A DNA stretch of 64,000 nucleotides. Origin: Sinomonas susongensis (GTDB lineage Bacteria > Actinomycetota > Actinomycetes > Actinomycetales > Micrococcaceae). Below, in pieces: positions 33,653-43,355 of this stretch; position 1 is the first letter of the stretch, and each line of letters opens with the position of its first letter. Position numbers and translations under genes: made by a program. The notes beneath the pieces were generated by a model, which saw nothing but the letters and a program-made list of their open reading frames with translations, was not told the DNA's origin and made no database searches. The stretch is from the NCBI RefSeq assembly GCF_005877005.1, contig NZ_SSNH01000002.1:248001-312000 (forward strand), in the 5' to 3' direction.

Positions 33653-34459
33653 ATGACGTTGGAGCGTTGGCAGAAGCTGTCCGAGTGGCCCATGATCGGG
33701 GCCGCACTGCTGTTCTTGGTCGCCTATTCCGTTCAGGTTATAGCCGACCTGCCCGACTCTGCCGGAGTCTGGGCCGACGACCTGGTGTGGACCACCTGGG
33801 CGATGTTCCTGCTCGACTACGCCGTCCGGCTCTGGCTGGCACCGGACAGGCGACGATGGTTCGTCCGGAACCTCTACGAGCTGTTGATCCTCGCTCTCCC
33901 AGCTCTGAGGCCATTGCGCCTTCTCCGCCTCGTGACGCTGCTCAAGGTGGTCCATAGTCGAGCCGGCAACGCGCTGAGGGGACGGCTTCTGACCTACGTG
34001 CTCGGCTCCGCGGCGATGCTGGTCTACTGCGGTGCCCTGGCTGCGCTGGACGCCGAGCAGAACGAGCCTGGGGCGAACATCAAGTCCATCGGCGACGCCC
34101 TCTGGTGGGCGTTGACGACCATCACGACTGTCGGTTACGGGGACCGCTACCCGGTCACCGGGATCGGCAGGTTCGCCGCCGCAGGTCTCATGGTCGCGGG
34201 GATAGCCGTCCTCGGCGTGGTGACGGCATCCATCGCGTCGTGGCTTGTCGAGAATGTCTCTGTCGAGACGGCGGCGCGGACCGCCGCGCGAACCGTGGCT
34301 GCCGTGGAGGCAATCGACGAGCCTCTCGAGGAACGGATTCAGGCCCTCACCGAGGAGATCGCCAGGCTCACAGCCGCGGTCCAGGCACGGACGTCTACGG
34401 AACCCGGAACTGGCGGCCGTTCGGGGCAGGCTTCCCAGCCCAAGCCGCTGCCCGACTAG
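33653..34459 (+). CDS. Voltage-gated-type potassium channel (ion transport domain)
   Basis: 268 residues with the six-helix layout of a Kv-type subunit compressed into residues 12-215. The selectivity filter TVGYGD (159-164) follows the pore helix WWALTTIT, and an S4-like segment RPLRLLRLVTLLK (86-98) carries three arginines. It therefore should form a tetrameric K+ channel with some voltage sensitivity. A C-terminal coiled coil (EERIQALTEEIARLTAAVQ, about 230-248) may hold the tetramer together. ATG 33653 is 7 nt after a TAATCT -10 element. The stop lies in the first unit of a four-copy 19-bp tandem repeat. It converges on sigA. Confidence 0.87.
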   Translation: MTLERWQKLSEWPMIGAALLFLVAYSVQVIADLPDSAGVWADDLVWTTWAMFLLDYAVRLWLAPDRRRWFVRNLYELLILALPALRPLRLLRLVTLLKVVHSRAGNALRGRLLTYVLGSAAMLVYCGALAALDAEQNEPGANIKSIGDALWWALTTITTVGYGDRYPVTGIGRFAAAGLMVAGIAVLGVVTASIASWLVENVSVETAARTAARTVAAVEAIDEPLEERIQALTEEIARLTAAVQARTSTEPGTGGRSGQASQPKPLPD

Positions 34460-34524
34460 GAGCGGGCTGCCCGACTAGGAGCGGTCGTCCAGACTAGGAG
34501 CGGGCTGCCCGACTAGGAGCGCCG
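34449..34524. repeat. 19-bp tandem repeat, four units, spanning the stop codon of the channel gene
   Basis: Units start at 34449, 34468, 34487 and 34506 (consensus TGCCCGACTAGGAGCGGGC). Units differ at 0-4 positions. The TAG of the first unit (34457-34459) is the channel stop codon; each further unit repeats it in the 3' flank. Confidence 0.95.
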
Positions 34525-34600
34525 TGCGATGTCACGCGCCGGAGGCAGGCCGATCAGACGGCCCGTCGCCCGCACGAACACCGCACAGCGGCTTCTGTTC

Positions 34601-35914
34601 TCAGTCGAGGTAGTCGCGCAGTACCTGCGACCGCGAGGGGTGGCGCAGCTTCGACATGGTCTTCGACTCGATCTGGCGGATACGCTCGCGCGTTACGCCG
34701 TAGACCTTGCCGATCTCGTCCAGCGTCTTAGGCTGCCCGTCAGTCAGGCCGAAACGCATCGCGACCACACCGGCCTCGCGCTCGGAGAGCGTGTCGAGGA
34801 CGGAGTGCAGCTGCTCCTGCAGGAGCGTGAAGCTCACCGCGTCCGCCGGAACGACTGCCTCGGAGTCCTCGATGAGGTCGCCGAACTCCGAGTCGCCGTC
34901 CTCGCCGAGCGGGGTGTGCAGCGAGATCGGCTCCCGGCCGTACTTCTGCACCTCCACGACCTTCTCCGGGGTCATGTCGAGCTCCTTGGCGAGCTCTTCC
35001 GGGGTGGGTTCGCGGCCAAGGTCCTGCAGCATCTGCCGCTGCACACGGGCGAGCTTGTTGATGACCTCGACCATGTGCACGGGAATACGGATGGTTCGGG
35101 CTTGGTCTGCCATGGCACGCGTGATGGCCTGGCGGATCCACCAGGTTGCGTACGTGGAGAACTTGAAGCCCTTCGTGTAGTCGAACTTCTCGACGGCACG
35201 GATAAGACCGAGATTGCCTTCCTGGATGAGGTCCAGGAAGAGCATGCCGCGGCCCGTGTACCGCTTCGCAAGCGAGACGACCAGTCGGAGGTTCGCCTCG
35301 AGGAGGTGGTTCTTGGCCCGCTCGCCGTCGTGCACGATGCGCTCGAGGTCGTGACGGTACTGGGCGTCGTAGGCCGCGCCCTCTTCCTCGAGCTTGTGCT
35401 TGGCGAAGAGCCCGGCCTCGATGCGCAGTGCGAGGTCCACCTCCTGCTCTGCGTTAAGCAGTGCAACCTTGCCGATCTGCTTGAGGTAGTCCTTGACGGG
35501 ATCCGCCGTCGCGCCAGCAGAGGTCACCTGCTGGACTGGCGCGTCGTCCTCGTCCGCGTCGGAGATGACCAGGGCGGCGGAGGTCCCGGGGGCCGCTGCC
35601 TTCCCGTCGCCTTCCTCCTCGACGTCGGTCTCGGACGCGATCTCGTCCTCGCCGGGCGTCACCGCGTCGAGATCGGCAGCTTCCGACTCGAGCTCCTCAG
35701 GCTCGGCTGCATCCGCGGGGGCGTCGCCCTTCGGGGATGTCTTGGTGGCCGCGGGATCGCTGCTGGCGGACTTCCGCGCAGTCGCCTTGGACTTAGTTGC
35801 GGTCGTGCTCTTGGAGCGCGAGCCCGTCGAAGCGCGCCTGCTGGATGCAGCCTTGCGTGCCTCGGTCTCCACCGTGGCCTTCTCAGCTGTTTCCTTCTCC
35901 GTGGGGGGCGTCAC
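34601..35914 (-). CDS. sigA: Primary RNA polymerase sigma factor (SigA/RpoD)
   Basis: 437 residues. The N-terminal 140 residues are a Lys/Ser/Ala- then Asp/Glu-rich region 1.1-like extension of the actinobacterial housekeeping sigma. Region 1.2 ([11 protein letters not shown]), region 2 ([15 protein letters not shown], then the -10 recognition [20 protein letters not shown]), region 3 and region 4 ([24 protein letters not shown], -35 recognition) are all complete. The start is GTG 35914 (VTPPTEKE) because AGGAAGG is 6 nt upstream; GTG 35920 is the alternative. The upstream interval to 36186 holds its promoter; a minus-strand TTGACA at 35976-35971 has no good -10 partner. Confidence 0.96.
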   Translation of the reverse strand: MTPPTEKETAEKATVETEARKAASSRRASTGSRSKSTTATKSKATARKSASSDPAATKTSPKGDAPADAAEPEELESEAADLDAVTPGEDEIASETDVEEEGDGKAAAPGTSAALVISDADEDDAPVQQVTSAGATADPVKDYLKQIGKVALLNAEQEVDLALRIEAGLFAKHKLEEEGAAYDAQYRHDLERIVHDGERAKNHLLEANLRLVVSLAKRYTGRGMLFLDLIQEGNLGLIRAVEKFDYTKGFKFSTYATWWIRQAITRAMADQARTIRIPVHMVEVINKLARVQRQMLQDLGREPTPEELAKELDMTPEKVVEVQKYGREPISLHTPLGEDGDSEFGDLIEDSEAVVPADAVSFTLLQEQLHSVLDTLSEREAGVVAMRFGLTDGQPKTLDEIGKVYGVTRERIRQIESKTMSKLRHPSRSQVLRDYLD

Positions 35915-36186
35915 GATCACCTTCCTGCCGCTGTCCTGGCGCCGCCATGAGGGCAACACCACTATGACCCTGTCAAGTCCGTGCTTCGCGCAGAACGCGT
36001 CCCGGACCGAAGGGTCTTATGTATCAACCCCTCGTCAGCCAAATTCGTTCCCGAGAGTTCCAACTAACGGGGAGATTCTGGCTTCCGGTGCTCGGACCCG
36101 ACCGGGTCTGCCGTCCATTGTCGCATGACGGCGCCTCCACCGTCGCATCCACACGCGTAACCACTGGTGCGAATCTGCGTGACGGC

Positions 36187-37389
36187 CTACGCGGCCTCGC
36201 CGATTCGACGCCAAGCCGTCTCAGGGCTGCGCGCCCACCCGGCGACTTCTCCCCCGTCCACCACCCGTGAGAGGAGGTCCGCGAAACGATAGCCCGGTGC
36301 CGTGGAGAGGGCGCGGCGAAGGAATCCCGATGCCTTCGACCCGCGGCCTCGGGCCCAGAAGATCCAGCCGAGCACCGCCAGCGCGGGCGCCCGGATCTCC
36401 GGTTCCTCCCTTTCGACCAGCACCCGCATGATGCGCTCCAGTCGATCGATCCGTTCCCACTGCGGGCGATTCCTTGCACGGCCGAGGATGACTGCGCCGA
36501 ATTCGAGCGCGGCGTCGACGTCTCCCCCGGGCTCCGGCCGCTCCTCCCATCCCCGGACGCGCTGACCGGCCTCGGCAGCGCCGAGGCCTCCCGCGAGCGC
36601 CGGCAGGTTCCCGCACGAGCCCGCGGGCCAGGGATCGAGCACTCCGATGGCCCGGCTCCCCTGCCAGGCCGACGCCCCGCCGAGTGCCGCCGCCACGACG
36701 GCAGCGTCGCGGAGCGCAGGCCTGAGAAGCGACGCGGCGAGCAGGCGCAGCCGCTCATGATGAGGCATGCGTCCCGTCGAGAGCGTCTCATCCCAGGCCG
36801 CGAGCGCTGCCGAGAACGTGCACGGATCCCACCAGGCATCCGGGCAGTCTTCGAGACGCCCCCAACGGGACGGCGACTCCAATCCTTCCGGTGAGGCGCC
36901 CAGTCGTTCCGATGGGGCACCCGGCCCGAAGGAGCTTCCGCGGTAGACGAGCTCGGCACCTACGCGGCTCGCCGTGATGCTCTCGATCGGCTGTCCGGGC
37001 CATGGGCAGCACTCTGCCCGCTCGCACAGCATGCTCCGCCACGTGCGCTCACCCACGAGCCATGCGTCCAGGACCGGAATCCCCAAATCCCCGAGCGCCA
37101 GCTGCAGCGCGGTGACGGTCTCGCCGTGCGGCGGGTCGTCGAGTTTGCGCCATTCGGCCGCCGAATACACGGCGAGCACGGCGCTGTCCGCCAAAGGGTC
37201 GCTCGCGAGATGGCTGCACACAGTTTCCGCGAACCGCGCGAGGGCAGCCTGTTCCAGGGGACCGGGGAGGTCCACTCGCACCGAGACCCCGACCGAGCCC
37301 GCGCCCACTGTCACCGCGACGAGGCTCTCCTCGGGCCATTCCCCCAGGGCATGCGGAATGTAGCCGAGCAGGTCATCCGGCTCACGCAC
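36187..37389 (-). CDS. DUF4192 protein (start uncertain)
   Basis: About 400 residues from the first in-frame GTG (37389): VREPDDLLGYIPHALGEWPE, then SLVAVTVGAGSVGVSVRVDL, and a long C-terminal helical half with tetratricopeptide-like ALAVLGWIFWARG and SKASGFLRRALSTAPG. These identify DUF4192, an actinobacterial family of unknown function whose members normally have a short leader of 10-25 residues before this point. The in-frame sequence upstream stays open to 37653 but shows no start codon that fits. An ATG at 37448 with a plausible leader (MDESTDHF) lies in another frame. Either the gene starts at 37389, or a 1-nt indel separates leader and body. It is upstream of sigA on the same strand. 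Confidence 0.75.
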   Translation of the reverse strand: MREPDDLLGYIPHALGEWPEESLVAVTVGAGSVGVSVRVDLPGPLEQAALARFAETVCSHLASDPLADSAVLAVYSAAEWRKLDDPPHGETVTALQLALGDLGIPVLDAWLVGERTWRSMLCERAECCPWPGQPIESITASRVGAELVYRGSSFGPGAPSERLGASPEGLESPSRWGRLEDCPDAWWDPCTFSAALAAWDETLSTGRMPHHERLRLLAASLLRPALRDAAVVAAALGGASAWQGSRAIGVLDPWPAGSCGNLPALAGGLGAAEAGQRVRGWEERPEPGGDVDAALEFGAVILGRARNRPQWERIDRLERIMRVLVEREEPEIRAPALAVLGWIFWARGRGSKASGFLRRALSTAPGYRFADLLSRVVDGGEVAGWARSPETAWRRIGEAA

Positions 37390-37573
37390 GCAGAGTGAGT
37401 CGCTCGGGTCGCGGAAGAGTCGAGGAAGTGGTCGGTGCTCTCGTCCATAGGCCCAGTCTCGAGGCGCCCGGACAGTCCGCGCCCCCGGGCCCGCCCGTAT
37501 GTGGAGAATCCGAGGAAGCACAGGCAGAGAGCCGGGCTGTGGAGGAGCAGTCGCGGTGACGCCCGACCCGGGC

Positions 37574-38911
37574 CTAGCCCTCGACTTCGGCGGCGCGCCG
37601 GGAGCGGTAGTCCGCCCACGCGGTCCGGACGGCCACCAGCAACGGAGCCACATGGACGCCGCCGGCGGCGAGCTGGCGGCGCACCTTGCGGCGGACCCTA
37701 AGGATCATGAACGACCCGAAGGCCATGACGAGCAGCTGCACTGCGAGTGCCACCCGGAACGCGCTGAGCGAGTACAGGCCGGCGGGCGAGAGCCCCATCG
37801 CGTGCTGGACGTCGAGGAGCCATCCGACGAGGAACATCGTGACGAGCGCCGCGACGAACCCGCCCGAGTTGACGATGCCTGTCGCCGTGCCGAGACGGTG
37901 CGAGGGGTTGAAAGTCCTCGCGAAGTCGAACCCGATCATCGACGACGGGCCGCCTACGGCGAGCGCGGCGACGAGGATCACGAGGAGCCAGAGGGGCGCC
38001 TGGCCTGGATACACGAGGACGACGGCCCAGACGAAGGCGGTGAGCGCCGTGATGAAGAGGACGAGCGTCGACCGGCGAAGTGGGTGCCTCGAGACAAAGC
38101 GCCCGACGGGCGGCCCGGCGAAGAGGGCAACGACGACGAAGAAGGACATGAGTCCGGCTGCAGTCGCCGAGTCGTAGCCCTCCCCCGCGACAAGGAAGGG
38201 GAAGCCCCAGGCCAGCGCGAACACGTTGCCGCTGAACTGGACCGTGAAGTGGCTCCACAGGCCGAGACGCGTGCCCGGCTGGCGCCACGCGGCCGCGAGG
38301 ACGGCCCGCGTCCCCTCGGGCTGCGCCTGCTCGGGGGCCGCCGAGCCCTCGGGCGCGTTGCGCAGCAGGGACAGGACGAGCACGACGACGAGGGCCGACA
38401 TCGAGGCCAACGACAGGAAGCCGGTCGTCCAGCCGCGCGCGTGCAGGAGGGCAAGGAACGGGATGACGCTCACGAGCTGGCCCAGCATTCCGAGCATGCC
38501 GGTGAGCTGGGTGAGGAGAGGGGACCGTCTCGAGTTGAACCACAGCGGAACGAGCCGCAGGACCGAGACGAACGTCATGGCATCGCCCATGCCCACGAGC
38601 ATGCGTCCGATGATCCCGGTCACCGTCGACTCTGCTACGGCGATCTGGAGCTGCCCGAGGCCCATGAAGACCGCGCCGATCGCGACCATGATCCGTGATC
38701 CGAACCGGTCCACGAGCATGCCCACGGGAATCTGGAGCGACGCGTAGACGACGAGCTGGAGCACCGTGAAGGTCGAGAGCACGGCGCCGCCGACGTGGAA
38801 GCGGGCGGAAGCCTCGAGGCCGACGACGCCGAACGACGTCCGCTGCATGACTGCAACGAGGTACGCGAAGACCCCGATCCCCCACACCATCCACGCGCGC
38901 CAGCTGTTCAC
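37574..38911 (-). CDS. Major facilitator superfamily transporter
   Basis: 445 residues, 12 hydrophobic segments. The opening MNSWRAWMVWGIGVFAYLVA and MQRTSFGVVGLEASARF are typical of a group of actinobacterial MFS proteins related to the nitrate/anion and hexuronate-type porters; GMLVDRFGSRIMV is the loop 2-3 motif. The substrate is unknown. The last 45 residues are basic and cytosolic. Start GTG 38911 lies 10 bp after the stop of the PAC2 gene on the same strand, so it is probably co-transcribed. A TAGGAT -10 overlapping the PAC2 stop and standing 7 nt before the GTG could add a leaderless internal promoter. Confidence 0.85.
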   Translation of the reverse strand: MNSWRAWMVWGIGVFAYLVAVMQRTSFGVVGLEASARFHVGGAVLSTFTVLQLVVYASLQIPVGMLVDRFGSRIMVAIGAVFMGLGQLQIAVAESTVTGIIGRMLVGMGDAMTFVSVLRLVPLWFNSRRSPLLTQLTGMLGMLGQLVSVIPFLALLHARGWTTGFLSLASMSALVVVLVLSLLRNAPEGSAAPEQAQPEGTRAVLAAAWRQPGTRLGLWSHFTVQFSGNVFALAWGFPFLVAGEGYDSATAAGLMSFFVVVALFAGPPVGRFVSRHPLRRSTLVLFITALTAFVWAVVLVYPGQAPLWLLVILVAALAVGGPSSMIGFDFARTFNPSHRLGTATGIVNSGGFVAALVTMFLVGWLLDVQHAMGLSPAGLYSLSAFRVALAVQLLVMAFGSFMILRVRRKVRRQLAAGGVHVAPLLVAVRTAWADYRSRRAAEVEG

Positions 38912-38921
38912 TCCCCCGATC

Positions 38922-39908
38922 CTAGTCGGCGGGGGCAGCGCCTCCCCGGTGGCCGTCGTCCGCGTCGCCGTCCTTCGTCTCCTCCTGGGAGGCGAGGTAG
39001 GCCTCGACCGCGGCGCCCAGCACCTCGGCGTCGGGCAGCTCGCCGCTCATGGCGGCCAGCAGCGAACGCTGCGGTGCGTCGGCGGAACGCTCGTCGAAGC
39101 GCTCTTCGAGCCCCTCCACGAGCTCGCGGACGTCGTCCGAGCCCGCGACCTGGTCCGCGATCTGCCGCTCGATCTCGCGGTTGGCCTCGCGCAGCCTGTC
39201 GGTGGGGAGCATGAGAGAGGCGGCGGCGCCGAGATGTTCGAGGGCGGTCACGGCGGAAGCAGGGTATTCGGCCTCGGAAAGGTAGTGCGGAGTGTGCACC
39301 ACGAATCCGACGACCCCACGCCCGGCGCCGGAGAGGCGCAGTTCGAGGAGGTGGCCGATCGCGGCCGGAACGCTCACGATCGGCTTCCACCGGGAGATCC
39401 CGTCGACGAGGTCGGGCCTGTTTCCATGGACGGTCACCCCGAGCGGGCGCGTGTGCGGCACCGGCATCGGGATCGAGTGGGTCCAGAGCACAAGGCGCAC
39501 GTCGAGCTTCTCGACGAGGTCGACGACGGCGCGCGCGAACCGCTCCCACTGGAAGTCGGGCTCGGGCCCAGCGAGGAGGAGGTACTGCTGGCCGAGTCCG
39601 TCGACGAGCGCATAGAGCGCGAGCCGAGGGGGGCTGTAGTCCTCGAGATGGTCTTCCGAGAACGTGATCCTCGGACGGCGGGCCCTGTAGTCGATGAGGG
39701 CATCGACGTCGAACTCGGCGACGGTCCGGGCCGTGCCTTCGCGGAGCAGCTCTGCCGTGATCTGCTCGACGGCGTGGCCCGCGTCGGCAAAGCCTGTGAA
39801 ACCCATGAGCATCGGCAGGCCCTTCAGGTCCGGGTCTCCCAGCAGCTCCTGCGCCGCGGCATAGAGTCCGGTGGGATCCTGAAGCGGTCCGCCCGGGGCG
39901 TGGTCCAT
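38922..39908 (-). CDS. PAC2-family protein (proteasome assembly chaperone fold)
   Basis: 328 residues. The family core GLPMLMGFTGFADAGHAVEQ, ILREGTARTVAEFDVDALID-like strand, DYRARRPRITF and HTPHYLSEAEYPASA identifies the PAC2/DUF75 fold shared with eukaryotic proteasome-assembly chaperones and with actinobacterial proteins such as Rv2714/Rv2125. A helical C-terminal domain (residues about 240-315) follows. ATG 39908 has GAGGAG and AAAGG upstream. The gene diverges from pepA. Actinobacteria have proteasomes, and the next divergent gene is an aminopeptidase that could act on proteasome products; a direct link is only inference. Confidence 0.85.
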   Translation of the reverse strand: MDHAPGGPLQDPTGLYAAAQELLGDPDLKGLPMLMGFTGFADAGHAVEQITAELLREGTARTVAEFDVDALIDYRARRPRITFSEDHLEDYSPPRLALYALVDGLGQQYLLLAGPEPDFQWERFARAVVDLVEKLDVRLVLWTHSIPMPVPHTRPLGVTVHGNRPDLVDGISRWKPIVSVPAAIGHLLELRLSGAGRGVVGFVVHTPHYLSEAEYPASAVTALEHLGAAASLMLPTDRLREANREIERQIADQVAGSDDVRELVEGLEERFDERSADAPQRSLLAAMSGELPDAEVLGAAVEAYLASQEETKDGDADDGHRGGAAPAD

Positions 39909-40076
39909 CTGCCTTTCGCTCCTCTCGGTCGTCCTCTGAGTGTCAACGGCACACGGCTGTCCATCATTCCACCACCGGCTACGATCGGAATTCCGGAGCG
40001 GGACACCCCTCCCGACCGGAAGCCCTCCTTCAACCCGCCCCAGTAGCCTTCCCCACAAGAAACGAGGCCTCCCTCC

Positions 40077-41609
40077 GTGTTCATCAATGCTGAAGCTTCA
40101 CTGAGCGCCATCGCCCGGGACCTGCGGAAGACCCCGAGCGATGCGGTCGTCGTCGGAGTCGCCCAGGGCGGCGACGGGCCCGTCCTCCTCGACAGCCCCC
40201 TGAGCGCGAAGGATGCGGAGGCGATTCAGAGCACACTCGGGCTGTTGGGAATGAGCGGGGCCGCCGATTCACTGGTGCGTCTCCCCGGCATCCCCGAGCT
40301 CCACGCGCAGATCATCGCGCTCGCAGGGGTCGGGAAGGTCGACGGTGCTGCACCCACCCGGGAACAACTGCGCCGTGCTGCTGGCTCGGCTGTGCGTCAG
40401 CTCTCGGGACTCGAAACCGTGGTGCTCGCCTTCCCGGCTCCCACGGTCGCCGAGTTCTCAGCCGTCGCCGAAGGCGCCGCCCTCGGCGCCTATTCCTACA
40501 CCGAACACCGCGGCCGGTCGGGCGAGGGGGCGAAGCGCAACGTGGCGCGCGCCGTCGTCCTCTCCCCCATAGCAGGGAGCGCGGCCGCCGACGCAGCCCT
40601 CGACCGCGCGGCCGTCGTCGCCCAGGCCGTGAACTCGACCCGCACCCTGGTCAACATGCCCCCGAGCCACCTGTACCCGGCGTCGTTCGTCGAAGCCGCA
40701 AAGGAATTGGCCAAGGGGACGCCGGTCAAGATCACGGTCTGGGATGAGAAGCGGCTCGAGAAGGACGGGTTCGGCGGCATCCTTGCGGTGGGGCAGGGAA
40801 GCACGCGCCCTCCGCGGCTCGTCAAGGTCGAATACATCCCTGCCCAGGCCCCGAAGTCCCCGTCAGTGCACCTCGTCGGCAAGGGGATCACGTTCGACAC
40901 GGGCGGAATCTCGATCAAGCCCGCCGCGAAGATGGACGAGATGAAGAGCGATATGGCTGGCGCGGCCTCCGTCCTCGCCACCGTCCTCGCCGCGGCGCGC
41001 CTCGGCATCAAGGCGAAGGTGACTGCGTGGCTCTGCATCGCGGAGAACATGCCCTCAGGCAGCGCGCAGCGCCCCGCCGACGTGATCACCATCCGCGGCG
41101 GGACCACCGTCGAGGTGCTCAACACCGACGCCGAAGGCCGGCTCGTCATGGCCGACGGGCTTGCCGCCGCGAGCGAGGAGAAGCCCGACGTCATCATCGA
41201 CATCGCGACGCTGACGGGTGCCGCGCTCGTGGCGCTCGGGACACGAACCGCCGGGCTCATGGGGGACACGACCGTGACCGGCGCGCTCAAGGAGGCGGCC
41301 GACGGCGAGGGCGAGGCCGCGTGGGCGATGCCCCTCCCTGAGGAGCTCCGAGCCGGCCTGGACTCCGCGGTCGCCGACATCGCCAATGTGGGCGACCGGC
41401 CGGGCGGGATGCTCACCGCCGGGATCTTCCTGCGCGAATTCGTCGGGGCCAACGGCGACGGGGCGACCATTCCGTGGGCCCACATCGACGTAGCCGGCCC
41501 CGCGTTCAACACCGGTGCCCCGTGGGGCTACACGCCCAAGCAGGGCACGGGAGCCATGGTCCGGACTCTCGTGCGCTATATCGAGGACCTTGCGGACGGC
41601 AGGTCCTGA
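40077..41609 (+). CDS. pepA: Leucyl aminopeptidase (M17 family)
   Basis: 510 residues. The C-terminal catalytic domain carries the metal and active-site signatures HLVGKGITFDTGGISIKP (Lys, Asp) and the family hallmark NTDAEGRLVMADGLA (Asp, Glu, catalytic Arg). M17 peptidases are hexameric, bind two zinc or manganese ions and release N-terminal residues from peptides in the cytosol. The start is GTG 40077 with GAGG 9 nt upstream. A terminator follows at 41625. It opens the right-hand block, matching the position of pepB before dlaT and lipB in mycobacteria. Confidence 0.95.
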   Translation: MFINAEASLSAIARDLRKTPSDAVVVGVAQGGDGPVLLDSPLSAKDAEAIQSTLGLLGMSGAADSLVRLPGIPELHAQIIALAGVGKVDGAAPTREQLRRAAGSAVRQLSGLETVVLAFPAPTVAEFSAVAEGAALGAYSYTEHRGRSGEGAKRNVARAVVLSPIAGSAAADAALDRAAVVAQAVNSTRTLVNMPPSHLYPASFVEAAKELAKGTPVKITVWDEKRLEKDGFGGILAVGQGSTRPPRLVKVEYIPAQAPKSPSVHLVGKGITFDTGGISIKPAAKMDEMKSDMAGAASVLATVLAAARLGIKAKVTAWLCIAENMPSGSAQRPADVITIRGGTTVEVLNTDAEGRLVMADGLAAASEEKPDVIIDIATLTGAALVALGTRTAGLMGDTTVTGALKEAADGEGEAAWAMPLPEELRAGLDSAVADIANVGDRPGGMLTAGIFLREFVGANGDGATIPWAHIDVAGPAFNTGAPWGYTPKQGTGAMVRTLVRYIEDLADGRS

Positions 41610-41624
41610 TTCCGACGACCACCC

Positions 41625-41657
41625 GGAGGGCGTCCGGCATTCGGCCGGACGCCCTCC
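41625..41657 (+). terminator. Rho-independent-type hairpin after pepA
   Basis: Arms GGAGGGCGTCCGGC (41625-41638) and its exact complement (41644-41657) flank a 5-nt loop. A weak T-tract (GTTG) follows. Confidence 0.8.
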
Positions 41658-41913
41658 GTTGCAATGTGGTGAGGATCACCTAGTGCGGCAATGCAAAACG
41701 GCTTCCACTCAGTGAGAACATAAATCCACTGCGCGAAACTCCGGCTGGTCCGTGAGCCTTGCCACAAGGGCGGGACAAACGACGGTGGGAAGGTGGAGCA
41801 TAGTCCGTCAGGGCGATAGGGTTGCCCTGATACCGGGCCTGCCGGCGCACCAGCTGGCGGCACATTGTCACCCACGACGGCTTATCGCCGTCCTTCATGC
41901 GAGGGAGCGTCAC

Positions 41914-43296
41914 GTGGCCGACCAGCCAACTGCGCAGGAATTCGACATCTTGATCCTCGGTGGCGGCAGTGGCGGTTACGCCGCCGCACTGCGCGCCGTC
42001 CAGTTCGGCTACAGCGTCGGGCTCGTCGAGAAGGGCAAGCTCGGCGGGACTTGCCTCCACAATGGCTGCATCCCCACGAAGGCCCTCCTCCACTCGGCGG
42101 AACTCGCGGACCACGCACGCGACGCGGCCAAGTACGGCGTCAACGTGACCCTCCAGGGCATCGACATGGACGCAGTGAATGCCTACAAGAACGGCATCAT
42201 CGCGGGCAAGTTCAAGGGCCTGACCGGTCTCATCAAGGCCAAGGGCATCACCGTCATCGAAGGCGAGGGGCGCCTCACCGGCCCGGACACGATCACCGTC
42301 AACGGCACTGCCTACAAGGGCAAGAACATCATCCTCGCGACGGGCTCCTACTCGCGCACGCTCCCCGGCCTCGAGCTCGGCGGCCGCGTCATCACCTCCG
42401 ACCAGGCCCTCGAGCTCGACTACGTCCCGAAGTCCGCCATCGTGCTCGGCGGAGGCGTCATCGGCGTGGAATTCGCCTCGGTCTGGAAGTCGTTCGGCGT
42501 CGACGTCACCATCGTCGAGGGGCTGCCGTCGCTCGTCCCCAACGAGGACGACGCGATCATCAAGCAGCTCGAGCGCGCATTCAAGAAGCGCGGCATCAAG
42601 TTCAACACCGGCACGTTCTTCCAGGGTGTCGAGCAGGACGAGAACGGCGTCAAGGTCACCCTTGTCGACTGCAAGACGTTCGAGGCCGAGCTCCTCCTCG
42701 TCGCCGTCGGCCGCGGGCCCGTGACGGCCAACCTGGGCTACGAAGAGCAAGGTGTGACCATCGACCGCGGCTTCGTCATCACGAACGAGCGCCTCCACAC
42801 CGGCGTCGGAAACATCTACGCAGTCGGCGACATCGTCCCCGGCGTCCAGCTTGCGCACCGCGGATTCCAGCAGGGCATCTTCGTTGCCGAGGAGATCGCG
42901 GGGCTGAACCCCGTCGTCGTCGAGGACGTCAACATCCCCAAGGTCACGTTCTGCGACCCCGAGATCGCAACCGTCGGCTACACGGAGAAGGGCGCGAAGG
43001 CGAAGTTCGGCGACGACCAGGTCCAGGTCCAGGAGTACAACCTGGCCGGCAACGGCAAGAGCTCCATCCTCGGCACCTCCGGCATCGTGAAGGTCGTCCG
43101 CCAGAAGGATGGCCCGGTGGTCGGCGTGCACATGATCGGCGCCCGCATGGGCGAGCAGATCGGCGAGGCCCAGCTGATCGTGAACTGGGAGGCCTACCCC
43201 GAGGACGTCGCCCAGTTCATCCACGCCCACCCGACCCAGAACGAGTCCCTGGGCGAGGCCAACCTCGCCCTGGCCGGCAAGCCGCTCCACGGCTGA
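41914..43296 (+). CDS. lpdA: Dihydrolipoyl dehydrogenase (E3)
   Basis: 460 residues. FAD-binding [13 protein letters not shown], the redox-active disulfide [13 protein letters not shown] (Cys47 and Cys52), NAD-binding [13 protein letters not shown] and the C-terminal active-site HAHPTQNE (His-Glu pair) are intact. E3 reoxidises dihydrolipoyl groups of the 2-oxo-acid dehydrogenase complexes. GTG 41914 with GAGGGAG upstream is preferred to upstream in-frame candidates, which would lengthen the protein beyond the family. The gene is 59 bp upstream of sucB and likely co-transcribed. The 256-bp space after pepA must contain the promoter. Confidence 0.96.
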   Translation: MADQPTAQEFDILILGGGSGGYAAALRAVQFGYSVGLVEKGKLGGTCLHNGCIPTKALLHSAELADHARDAAKYGVNVTLQGIDMDAVNAYKNGIIAGKFKGLTGLIKAKGITVIEGEGRLTGPDTITVNGTAYKGKNIILATGSYSRTLPGLELGGRVITSDQALELDYVPKSAIVLGGGVIGVEFASVWKSFGVDVTIVEGLPSLVPNEDDAIIKQLERAFKKRGIKFNTGTFFQGVEQDENGVKVTLVDCKTFEAELLLVAVGRGPVTANLGYEEQGVTIDRGFVITNERLHTGVGNIYAVGDIVPGVQLAHRGFQQGIFVAEEIAGLNPVVVEDVNIPKVTFCDPEIATVGYTEKGAKAKFGDDQVQVQEYNLAGNGKSSILGTSGIVKVVRQKDGPVVGVHMIGARMGEQIGEAQLIVNWEAYPEDVAQFIHAHPTQNESLGEANLALAGKPLHG

Positions 43297-43355
43297 GACG
43301 CCTGCGGGCAACGACATCAATCGCACGATTAGAAGCACGAAGGAGCACGGAGACA

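Noticed and set aside
41865-43355. Apparent extension of sucB across lpdA
   Set aside because: Out-of-frame Arg/His-rich shadow of lpdA; SucB begins at ATG 43356 with a ribosome site and an intact lipoyl domain.
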